Shown here: positions 23,647 through 30,665 of the stretch, one piece after another
How positions within the stretch are numbered: position 1 is the first letter of the stretch
How the letters are laid out: every line of letters starts with the position of its first letter
From: Gemmatimonadota bacterium
Lineage (GTDB): Bacteria > Latescibacterota > UBA2968 > UBA8231
Direction of reading: 5' to 3'
Length of the DNA stretch: 64,000 nt
Assembly: GCA_009841115.1 (NCBI GenBank)
Contig: VXML01000079.1
Location: forward strand, 62,001 to 126,000
Program-made: the position numbers and the translations under genes
The notes under the pieces: model-generated
What the model was told of the DNA's origin: nothing
What the model saw: only the letters and a program-made list of their open reading frames with translations
Databases searched by the model: none

Positions 23647-25664
23647 TTCTCCATCTGAGGATATTGTGCTGGAAACAGTACCTCAATTAGTTGTTGTGCC
23701 TTGCCACTGAGCCGGATTTGGTTCATCTCGACAATTTCATCCGCCGTCTCCGTCCCGACGATCAACTGCGCAATCTCCTGTCCACCTCGAATCGAATTCT
23801 CCGCCGTGCCTCCGGACTTTACCTTCACATCAGAGCGATCGATGACAAGCATTATTTCTTCCTCTCCACTTGATATAATCAGATTGCCGCTCCACTCTGC
23901 GAGCGGAGACTTGCGGAGTCTCCGCGACAACTCGTTCGTCAGCTTTTCGAACAAGGACCGTAAGTTGATAATGCGGATGACATAAGCACGACTCCCACGT
24001 AATCCGCCCCAGGAGTCTGGCTGTATCTGACAGGAATGCATCTGCCGCAACCGTTTGCCTAAAACACTCTTATAAGGCAGACGATCGAAATATACGGCGT
24101 CACAATAGAACTGGCGTGCCAATTTTCCCAACACCTGTATTCTCTGTTCTGGATCACCGACGGACTCGTCCACCCAAAACAAACTGCGCTCGCGCAGGTA
24201 GACATTCAGTTTATCGCCGGCATTCACAACCAGATGCCTGCGCTGCTTTCGCTGTGTTCCCTTTCCGTCCACGATCAGCCATCGGTTACCTTCTACCTGT
24301 ACTGCACATACCGCATATGGACTGAGCGGTCCCCGGATTCCCTTAAAGCCTTCGTTGATTTGATGCCGCAAAGCATCGGTAATCTCCCCTCGATCTAGAT
24401 CCACTTGATAATCTAAATCCAGATGGAATTTAATACCTGCACCGCCCGATATATACCCGACAGGCTTACCCTTGGAATTGGTCCAGAACCACCCCTGAAA
24501 TTGGCTCGGATGTTTATTGTGCCAATAGGTCGGTTTCACTGCTGTACCGGTAATCAATTCGTTCTCCCGATTGTAAAGCTCTGCCAAATCTTCCCGGTGA
24601 TCTGGTGTGAAATCGTGGAGTTCAAAGTCGGGAGGTTCAGAAGGCAACTCGTCGGTGTCAACATCCCATCCCAGCTCTCGCCAAGCGAAAACATAACCCA
24701 AGCCGGAGAAGAACACTTCCTCCCCGAACGTAATGGATAGATCATATCCTTGAGCACGCATCGCTTCAATAGAGGCCAGAGCGGTCTTCTCCTTCAGCTC
24801 CTGTGCACGCCCCTGGTAGTCTGGATGCGTGGCATCCAGATTGATACCTGCGGTGCGCACCCGAGCGGTTCCAATCCGCACGGAAATATCGTAGACGCCG
24901 AAAACCGACACCACCTCGCCATCGAGACAGCCAATCCGTGAAGTCATCCAGTCCAAGTGGCTCTGTGACATTCGGCCCTGCCGCCACTGCAAGGTCAATG
25001 GATGATTCGGTCTCTCTAACAGCTTGTAAATACCTTCACTATGTTCTTTCTCATCGGGTGCGATGAGTTGCAATACCTTGTCAACAAATCTTTCATCCTT
25101 GGAGGGACGCTTTTCTCGTAGATCTTCCTGCACCATGATCAATAACCTTTCTTTTAGTCGCCTTCTGGCATCGTACAGCCGTTTTTTTACGGTGTTCACA
25201 GACGCATCCAGAAAAGCAGCGATTTCTTTGTGTGAATACTCTGAGACATAGAAGAGCGCGATCACTTGACGCTGGTGTTCAGGAAGGTCGGCAATGGCGC
25301 ATCGCAGTCTATACTGCATCTCGCGCCGGGCGACCACTGCCTCAGGATTGGGCTGTTCGGAAACCAGATCATCTTCTATCCCCAGGATCACAGACGCTCC
25401 CCATTTACCCCGGCGTTGTCGTTGACATTGTCTGAAAATGATCTGTCGCAGCCAAGCAGGGAAGGCGCGAGGTCCATAGACTTTGCACAAGTTGTGATAG
25501 GCCTCAATAAATGCCTCTTGCGCCGCATCCTCTGCCAGGTGAAAATCGCCGAGTACTGTGTAAGCATATCCCACAGCCATATCCTGGAAGCGACGGACAA
25601 GCTGGCCATATGCATCTACGTCGCCATCTTGCGCTTGCCGCAACAGTGCCTGTAATTCTTCCAT
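23634..25664 (-). CDS. ECF sigma factor fused to Eis-like double-GNAT acetyltransferase with SCP2-like tail
   Basis: A 676-residue fusion. Residues about 10-80 are sigma region 2 (AEDAAQEAFIEAYHNL, FPAWLRQIIFRQCQ), and about 125-175 are sigma region 4 with its helix-turn-helix (HRQVIALFYVSEYSHKEIAA then NTVKKRLYDARRRLKE). From about 190 a GNAT-type domain follows (GTARVRTAGINLDATHPDYQ, then RAQELKEKTALASIEAMRAQG), then a second GNAT-like domain with HDFTPDHREDLAELYNREN. The last 90 residues (LIISSGEEEIMLVID...IAQLIVGTETA...EVLFPAQYP) look like the sterol-carrier-like end of Eis acetyltransferases. The fusion suggests transcription controlled by ligand or acetyl-group sensing. This is inference. 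No anti-sigma factor is adjacent. Confidence 0.8.
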   Translation of the reverse strand: MEELQALLRQAQDGDVDAYGQLVRRFQDMAVGYAYTVLGDFHLAEDAAQEAFIEAYHNLCKVYGPRAFPAWLRQIIFRQCQRQRRGKWGASVILGIEDDLVSEQPNPEAVVARREMQYRLRCAIADLPEHQRQVIALFYVSEYSHKEIAAFLDASVNTVKKRLYDARRRLKERLLIMVQEDLREKRPSKDERFVDKVLQLIAPDEKEHSEGIYKLLERPNHPLTLQWRQGRMSQSHLDWMTSRIGCLDGEVVSVFGVYDISVRIGTARVRTAGINLDATHPDYQGRAQELKEKTALASIEAMRAQGYDLSITFGEEVFFSGLGYVFAWRELGWDVDTDELPSEPPDFELHDFTPDHREDLAELYNRENELITGTAVKPTYWHNKHPSQFQGWFWTNSKGKPVGYISGGAGIKFHLDLDYQVDLDRGEITDALRHQINEGFKGIRGPLSPYAVCAVQVEGNRWLIVDGKGTQRKQRRHLVVNAGDKLNVYLRERSLFWVDESVGDPEQRIQVLGKLARQFYCDAVYFDRLPYKSVLGKRLRQMHSCQIQPDSWGGLRGSRAYVIRIINLRSLFEKLTNELSRRLRKSPLAEWSGNLIISSGEEEIMLVIDRSDVKVKSGGTAENSIRGGQEIAQLIVGTETADEIVEMNQIRLSGKAQQLIEVLFPAQYPQMENQAL

Positions 25665-25817
25665 ATCAACTCTTTTTTATGCCGGAAAGCGCCTCCTACA
25701 GGTAGAATGCCAGTTTGCCGATAAAAAGTTACCAGAGCAAGTCAAAAACTCGAATACTCGAATTAATTGACGCGCACCCAGTGTTGCCCGTCGCGCTCCA
25801 GTCGCGTTCGCTCTCTC

Positions 25818-25878
25818 GGCCTCCTGCAACCCACCTTCGCTGCGCTCGGTGGGTTCGCAAGAGGCCAGAACGTTATAC
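25818..25878 (+). other. attC-like site A (right half clear, left core missing)
   Basis: GGCCTCCTGC pairs with GCAAGAGGCC, and inside it AACCCACC pairs with GGTGGGTT, the same AAC...GTT inner hairpin seen in sites B to D. The right-hand core CGTTATAC sits at 25871-25878. No RYYYAAC left core is recognisable, so the site is degenerate or truncated. It lies directly upstream of the DUF402 gene. Confidence 0.5.
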
Positions 25879-25908
25879 GAAAGCCTGCTCAGATCCACAG
25901 AGATTAGA

Positions 25909-26532
25909 ATGAGGACATTCGGTCGAGGTGACCAGGTTGTATGGCGCTCGCTTCCGGAAGGGAATGTCGGCTATGTCTTTCCTGCTACGATAGTCTGCGA
26001 CGACGATGATGTGATCGGGCTGTTCCAGCACACGGGAAGCATCTGCAAAAAACGGACCGGGAAACGAGGTGGCCCAGGCGGAAGAAACATGCTTCCGGAT
26101 GGGTGGGACGGTGGCTACTCAGATAGAGAATGGACCGGCAGAAGCAATTTGCACCTCCACAAGATGGGATCCGGTCACACCGTTATTCGCTCGTGGGATC
26201 CGGATCAGCAACGCTTCGCGGGATGGTATGTAAACCTCGAAGCGGAGTGGGTTCGCACGCCCATCGGGTTCGATACTCGGGACCTGATTCTGGATGTGAC
26301 AGTCGCTGACGATCTGTCCTCTTGGTGCCTAAAAGATGAGGACGAGCTCCAATGGGCTCAGGATGAAGGCATTGTATCTGCTGATGAGGCCTCATTTGCT
26401 AAGTCGGAGGCCAACACCGTCGGAGAAGCCCTCAAGAATCGCTCTTGGCCATTCTTTGAGGACTGGTCTGGGTGGCAACCAGATCCCGACTGGCCAGTCC
26501 CTCTTGTTCCATGCGACTGGGATAAACACTGA
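25909..26532 (+). CDS. DUF402 domain protein (FomD/Ntdp-like phosphohydrolase family)
   Basis: A 207-residue protein. The block GWYVNLEAEWVRTPIGFDTRD then LILDVTVADDLSSWCLKDEDEL is the DUF402 signature; the Asp and Glu residues in it bind the divalent metals in FomD. Characterised members hydrolyse nucleotide conjugates (FomD, fosfomycin pathway) or nucleoside di/triphosphates (Ntdp). The start at 25909 gives MRTFGRGDQVVWR, the usual family beginning; the frame is open 20 codons further, into attC-like DNA. It is the first cassette of the array and ends 28 bases before attC site B. Confidence 0.75.
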   Translation: MRTFGRGDQVVWRSLPEGNVGYVFPATIVCDDDDVIGLFQHTGSICKKRTGKRGGPGGRNMLPDGWDGGYSDREWTGRSNLHLHKMGSGHTVIRSWDPDQQRFAGWYVNLEAEWVRTPIGFDTRDLILDVTVADDLSSWCLKDEDELQWAQDEGIVSADEASFAKSEANTVGEALKNRSWPFFEDWSGWQPDPDWPVPLVPCDWDKH

Positions 26533-26560
26533 CCATTTATAAGTATTAGTGGTGGCAATC

Positions 26561-26642
26561 GTATAACAGCAGCGTTCCCGGCTCCGGCCTTTCGGCCTTC
26601 GCCCAACCGCTGCGCGGTTCGGGAACGCGCGGACCGTTAGCC
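26561..26642 (+). other. attC-like recombination site B
   Basis: An 82-base site. Left core GTATAAC (26561-26567), right core GTTAGCC (26636-26642). The L arms GCGTTCCCG and CGGGAACGC pair perfectly. Inside are two small hairpins: GGCC-TTTC-GGCC and AACCGC-TGC-GCGGTT. The arrangement is that of an integron attC site read in the cassette direction. Confidence 0.85.
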
Positions 26643-26660
26643 GAAAATACCCAAGGAAAT

Positions 26661-27446
26661 GTGACTTCATCGATGAATCAAATTCTTTCTCAAGAGGACA
26701 TTGAACGCTTCCATCTGAACGGGTACGTCCGCCTCGAATCGGCTTTTGATCGCACACTTACTCACCGCGTGATGACGTACATATGGGAAATACTTGAGCA
26801 GAGATATGGCTTCGATCGCGAAGATCCCTCAACCTGGAATCGCCCGACAAAAGGACTCATCAAGACACTGCAAGCGAACCGAGACCTTTGGAATATTGGC
26901 GACCAGAAGATCACATATGCGATCACCCAGCTCCTAGGTCCTAGTTGGAAATCACCCACCCACTGGGGCACTTTGCTCCACACGATGCCTGAATCCCCCG
27001 ATATGTGGAATATTCCGACGGGATGGCACTGGGACTCAGATCCGTTGGAAATCATAAATGGGAAAGAAGGTCTGTTCATCTTTATTTTTCTGTCCCACGT
27101 CTTACCGCAGGGGGGTGGAACGCTTATTCTGGAGGGAGCCCATAAACTCCTCTTGCGATATCATCGCCGAGGTGTAGAGGCTAAGGGGGGCCACAATACG
27201 TTCTTCAAAGCGCACCCATGGCTGGTGGATCTACGGAACAACACAGGACCGATGAACGAACGAGTTGCTCGTCTGATGAAGCAGAATGCAGAAATTGAGA
27301 ATATAAAGGTTAGGGTTGTTGAACTTACAGGAGAGCTAGGCGATGCCGTACTCTGCCATCCGCTGATCGTACACGCTCGGTCTCAGAACGCTTCAAAAGT
27401 GCCTAGGTTCATGTTGGCCAAGCGAATATGGCGCGAACAAGCCTAG
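26661..27446 (+). CDS. Phytanoyl-CoA dioxygenase (PhyH) family protein, cassette gene
   Basis: A 261-residue 2-oxoglutarate/Fe(II) oxygenase-like protein. IPTGWHWDSDPLE carries the HxD metal pair (His-Trp-Asp), and VLCHPLIVHARSQN holds the distal His with the following Arg. EDIERFHLNGYVRLESAF is the usual PhyH N-terminus. GTG 26661 follows AAGGAAAT and is used here; ATG at 26673 is the alternative. The gene lies between attC sites B and C, so it is a mobile cassette. It is AT-richer than the PhyH gene at 18.2 kb. Substrate unknown. Confidence 0.8.
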   Translation: MTSSMNQILSQEDIERFHLNGYVRLESAFDRTLTHRVMTYIWEILEQRYGFDREDPSTWNRPTKGLIKTLQANRDLWNIGDQKITYAITQLLGPSWKSPTHWGTLLHTMPESPDMWNIPTGWHWDSDPLEIINGKEGLFIFIFLSHVLPQGGGTLILEGAHKLLLRYHRRGVEAKGGHNTFFKAHPWLVDLRNNTGPMNERVARLMKQNAEIENIKVRVVELTGELGDAVLCHPLIVHARSQNASKVPRFMLAKRIWREQA

Positions 27447-27479
27447 GCTGGCAGCCTCGACCTGCATGATTTTATCTTC

Positions 27480-27566
27480 GGCTAACAGCAGCACTTGTGG
27501 CTTGGGCCTGACGCCCCTCGACCTAACTTGCTTGCAGCAAGTTCACAAGTGCACCAACCGTTAAAT
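27480..27566 (+). other. attC-like recombination site C
   Basis: Left core GGCTAAC (27480-27486) and right core GTTAAAT (27560-27566). L arms GCACTTGTG (27491-27499) and CACAAGTGC (27544-27552) are perfect complements. The interior holds GGGC-CTGAC-GCCC and the eight-pair hairpin AACTTGCT-TGC-AGCAAGTT. It has the same plan as site B, with different bases. Confidence 0.85.
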
Positions 27567-28047
27567 GAAATGGGCTAAGATGGCACAAGTCTCACTCAGG
27601 CCAATAGACAACCAGAACATCTACGAGTGCATTGCTTTAACCGTAGCTCGTGATCAGGAGGACTTCGTTGCCAGCAATGTGAAGTCACTAGCTGAGGCTT
27701 ACGTAAATCCGACCCTTCATCCATTCGGAATTCATGATGCGTCGGCTCACTACGAGGAAAATCCGACCATGGTGGGGTTTACAATGTATGAAATCAAGCA
27801 TTCTGTTGGGTTTATTCTGCGCTTAATGATTGACAAGGCGCACCAAGGCAAAGGCTATGGCAAGGCAGCGATGGTTGAAGTCATCCGGCGACTGAAACTA
27901 CATCCGGAGGTCGAGATCATCGGCACGAGCCACCGACAAGAGAATGAGACTGCCGCAAAGCTATATGAGAACTTGGGATTCACAGACTGGGATCATGAGT
28001 CGGCCAAGGACGACCCAGGTGAAAGGTATCTGATTCTATCACCCTAA
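27565..28047 (+). CDS. GNAT family N-acetyltransferase, cassette gene
   Basis: A 160-residue acetyltransferase. VGFILRLMIDKAHQGKGYGKAAM contains the acetyl-CoA pyrophosphate loop (QGKGYGKA), and NETAAKLYENLGFTDWD is the conserved C-terminal helix-strand. It begins with VSLRPIDNQNIYECIAL, typical of spermidine/polyamine-type GNATs. ATG 27565 lies within the right core of attC C; ATG 27580 (MAQVSLRP) is an equally good start, and neither has a ribosome site. Position between sites C and D makes it a cassette. Substrate not known. Confidence 0.85.
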   Translation: MKWAKMAQVSLRPIDNQNIYECIALTVARDQEDFVASNVKSLAEAYVNPTLHPFGIHDASAHYEENPTMVGFTMYEIKHSVGFILRLMIDKAHQGKGYGKAAMVEVIRRLKLHPEVEIIGTSHRQENETAAKLYENLGFTDWDHESAKDDPGERYLILSP

Positions 28048-28056
28048 GCCCACTTC

Positions 28057-28139
28057 ATTTAACAGCACGTTTTGCGCCGCCCCGGCCTTCGGCAACGCCT
28101 CGACAAGCTCGGCGTTCGCAAACCGGCGGACCGTTACGC
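28057..28139 (+). other. attC-like recombination site D
   Basis: Left core ATTTAAC (28057-28063), right core GTTACGC (28133-28139). L arms CGTTTTGCG and CGCAAACCG pair at eight of nine positions. The interior contains the hairpin AACGCC...GGCGTT beside the right arm. It is the last site of the array that I can recognise. Confidence 0.82.
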
Positions 28140-28206
28140 GAAAAATGAGATCCTTGTGCACATCAGTTAGCACATCAAGAAAATTACAGTATATCAGAGC
28201 GTAGAT

Positions 28207-29202
28207 TTGGCGATCAGTAAGCAAGCATTTATAGAAGCCTCCAAGGCAAAGCCGACCTTTACTGCCGAGCAGGGAGCAGTGGCTTTTGCTAGACAGGGGC
28301 TAGGCTCGGTTAGCGAATGGACTGAACTTGAAGCAAATCCAACCAATTGTGTCTACAAGGCCGTGTGTTGCGACGGCAGCTACATAATCAAGATCAAGTA
28401 TCGAAAAGCCTTCTCGCTAGCGGTCGATTTCAATATTACCGCATTGTTACGCGATACAACTACCCTGCCCGTCCCGGAGATCAGTGTATTATGCGAAGAC
28501 ACCGATGTGTTCGGATATCCTTATCTGGTTTCTAGTCTGCTCCCCGGTACTCAAGGACGAGACTTTTTCGAGAGGCCCAGTACTAGCGATGATCGGCGGT
28601 GTCGCCTACTCAAAGAATTTGGCTCAGTGGTCGCTGCCATCAATGAACAGAGCGTATCCGACGGTCTTCTGCCCGTGCAGGATGTGACCCAATGGCGAGA
28701 AGACATACGGAGAAAGCTCCTCTACAATCAGGACTTGGTAGCTGACCTGCCAGAAGATTGTCAAGCCAAGTTGCCCATTATCGAAGATCTTCTGGACAAG
28801 ATTGATGTCGTGCCGAATCCGAGTCCTCAAGGGCTTCTATGGGGAGATGCAACTATACACAATCTTTTGGTTGATGATGATGGCCATATAGTCGGCATTT
28901 ACGATTTTGAGAATGGAGCGACTGGCGACCTTCTACACGACCAACTGCATGTCGCAGCAAATTTTACCCGAGAACCTCAAGAAATCTATGGTCGCGATCA
29001 CTATCCGCAGGAGTTTTGGTCTGGGTATGCGGAGGCAGGTGGAGTGCGGATAGAACCAGATGAGACGTACCTTAAAGTCAGACAGGCCACCATGGGCGCC
29101 GGTTTGTGCTGGTTCTGGGAAGTGCTGGGAGTCTTTCACCCCAAAACGCCGCAATGGCTGGATGACTTGGAAAGTGGATTAAAAAGCCTTGTGGATTCCT
29201 GA
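28207..29202 (+). CDS. APH/choline-kinase-like phosphotransferase family protein
   Basis: A 331-residue kinase-fold protein. YIIKIKYRK contains the ATP-site Lys; YPYLVSSLLPGTQGRDF is the hinge; QGLLWGDATIHNLLVDDDG is the catalytic loop in the WGDxxxxN form common in one APH branch; and VGIYDFENGATGD is the metal-binding segment. The frame starts at TTG 28207, 68 bases after attC D; the next in-frame ATG is far inside, so TTG is accepted. It might be the last cassette of the array, but no attC follows it. The phosphate acceptor is unknown. Confidence 0.78.
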   Translation: MAISKQAFIEASKAKPTFTAEQGAVAFARQGLGSVSEWTELEANPTNCVYKAVCCDGSYIIKIKYRKAFSLAVDFNITALLRDTTTLPVPEISVLCEDTDVFGYPYLVSSLLPGTQGRDFFERPSTSDDRRCRLLKEFGSVVAAINEQSVSDGLLPVQDVTQWREDIRRKLLYNQDLVADLPEDCQAKLPIIEDLLDKIDVVPNPSPQGLLWGDATIHNLLVDDDGHIVGIYDFENGATGDLLHDQLHVAANFTREPQEIYGRDHYPQEFWSGYAEAGGVRIEPDETYLKVRQATMGAGLCWFWEVLGVFHPKTPQWLDDLESGLKSLVDS

Positions 29203-29235
29203 GATTTCGCCTGATTGGTCGAAAGGGTTACAGCT

Positions 29236-30051
29236 ATGGAAACTTCCAAAATTGCCTTTGTGAGAGCCCGGGATGGACTCTTTGATATCTTTACCATGAA
29301 TGAGGACGGAACAGATCAGACCAACATCACGCGCACCCCGGATTACGAGAAAGATCACGTAAGCTGGTCTCCCGATGGCACGCGTATCGCCTACTGCGAC
29401 CGACGCCATGGCAAGGGCGAAATTTACGTAATCAACGCCGATGGAAGCGAACCGAGGCGACTGACCCACAATTCGGCCCCTGACCTTCGTTCTCACTGGT
29501 CGCCCGACGGCCAGACGATCATTTTTTGCACGGATCGTCACGACAACGTCGAGATTTATGCCATGAACAGCGACGGTTCTAACCAGAGGAATTTGACCAA
29601 TCATCCGGCGTATGAGTTGGAATCAACTTTTTCCCCAGATGGCTCTAAAATTGCCTTCACGACTGACCGCGATGGTAAGACACAAATTTATGTGATGAAA
29701 CCGGATGGAAGCGAGCAAAAACGGTTGCACGTTTCTCAGGGCAACGATGAAGATCCAGCTTGGTCACCGGACGGCAAGTGGATCGCCTTTAAGTCGGACC
29801 GCGATGGCAAAAGACCGCAACTCTACGTCATGAGAGCGGATGGGTCGGATCCTAGACGCCTCACCAACGTTGAGGGCGGCACTATGGAACCCTCATGGTC
29901 ACCAGATGGCTCGGCGATCAGCTTCACAGGCGACTGGGAAGGCCGCCAGCAAATCTACCGAATAGATATCGACGGAAAGAATTTGACTAATCTCTCTAAT
30001 AGCTCGACGAAGGATTTTGCTGGTGATTGGGGACCAACGATCAAGATTTGA
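29236..30051 (+). CDS. TolB-like WD40/PD40 beta-propeller protein
   Basis: A 271-residue protein made almost entirely of PD40 repeats. About six units of the form W-SPDG...IAF-TDRDG...IYVMNADGS...RLT cover the whole chain. ATG 29236 has AAAGGG nine bases upstream; an in-frame TTG lies earlier. There is no signal peptide, unlike periplasmic TolB, so it may act in the cytoplasm as a binding scaffold. It follows the APH gene by 33 bases and may be co-transcribed. Partner unknown. Confidence 0.82.
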   Translation: METSKIAFVRARDGLFDIFTMNEDGTDQTNITRTPDYEKDHVSWSPDGTRIAYCDRRHGKGEIYVINADGSEPRRLTHNSAPDLRSHWSPDGQTIIFCTDRHDNVEIYAMNSDGSNQRNLTNHPAYELESTFSPDGSKIAFTTDRDGKTQIYVMKPDGSEQKRLHVSQGNDEDPAWSPDGKWIAFKSDRDGKRPQLYVMRADGSDPRRLTNVEGGTMEPSWSPDGSAISFTGDWEGRQQIYRIDIDGKNLTNLSNSSTKDFAGDWGPTIKI

Positions 30052-30105
30052 GTATGATACGTGGCTCTCCATTCTGCTCAATGATTGGCGTCGGCGAAAC
30101 GTCCA

Positions 30106-30513
30106 ATGAACCATCGCCTAGCTCCTACCCCATTTACCGACATCAATTTTGTCCTTGACCACTTCCGCTCGCAGCTTCAAGCACTCTTGGACAGCGAGCT
30201 CGTGGGCATCTATCTGGTCGGTTCTCTCGCCTTGGGCGATTTCAACCCGCGCAGCAGCGATATTGATTTTGTTGTCGTGACCTCTACAGAAATTGATCCT
30301 GATCGCTTCACTGCCTTGCAACATGTCCACGCCCAATTCGCTGCCAGCAACTCCCCTTGGGCCGAGAAGATTGAAGCGATCTATGTTCCTGCTTCTGCGC
30401 TTCGTCACAGCGCGACAAATACCTCGCACTATCCACAGATCGAAAAGGGAACGTCGCTGTTTCTAGCTCCACTCGAAGATGACGACGCTCGCCTTCCTGG
30501 CATTCATCCTTGA
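30106..30513 (+). CDS. Aminoglycoside-adenylyltransferase-like nucleotidyltransferase, truncated
   Basis: A 135-residue N-terminal half of a longer family (usually about 250 residues or more). VGIYLVGSLALGDFNPRSSD then IDFVVVT is the nucleotidyltransferase motif with both metal Asp residues. SHYPQIEKGTSLFL is a conserved block of the DUF4111/AadA-like group. After LAPLEDDDARLPGIHP the frame stops, where homologues continue with a helical domain, so the gene is probably frameshifted or cut short. The start at 30106 follows family length; the frame is open seven codons further. Confidence 0.6.
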   Translation: MNHRLAPTPFTDINFVLDHFRSQLQALLDSELVGIYLVGSLALGDFNPRSSDIDFVVVTSTEIDPDRFTALQHVHAQFAASNSPWAEKIEAIYVPASALRHSATNTSHYPQIEKGTSLFLAPLEDDDARLPGIHP

Positions 30514-30665
30514 AGAGATTCAGCGTTCTGCTGCCGCAATCAGATCACGAACCTAGAATGCAAGCTAACACGCCGCTGTGCGGCCCCAAGATCGGTGCAA
30601 TCATGACGTACCTGATTTGCTCCAGTTAGGCTGAGACTATTTCTTACCCGCTAAGAAGCAGTCTG

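Larger units (their letters stand above)
25872..28139 (+). mobile_element. Integron-type gene cassette array without integrase (CALIN-like)
   Basis: Three single-gene units in the same direction, each followed by an attC-like hairpin: DUF402 then site B, PhyH then site C, GNAT then site D; half-site A precedes the first. Sites B to D share outer cores (TAAC...GTTA), a nearly perfect inner L arm of eight or nine pairs, and an internal AAC...GTT hairpin next to the right arm. Genes start within 10 to 40 bases after each right core, and promoters are not obvious, as expected for cassettes. No IntI gene is present in this window. The genes have no functional relation to one another. Confidence 0.8.

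Noticed and set aside
30563..30631. GCTAAC...GTTAGGC pair resembling attC outer cores after the truncated nucleotidyltransferase gene
   Set aside because: No complementary L arms and no AAC...GTT inner hairpin, unlike sites B to D. The cores alone are too short to count.
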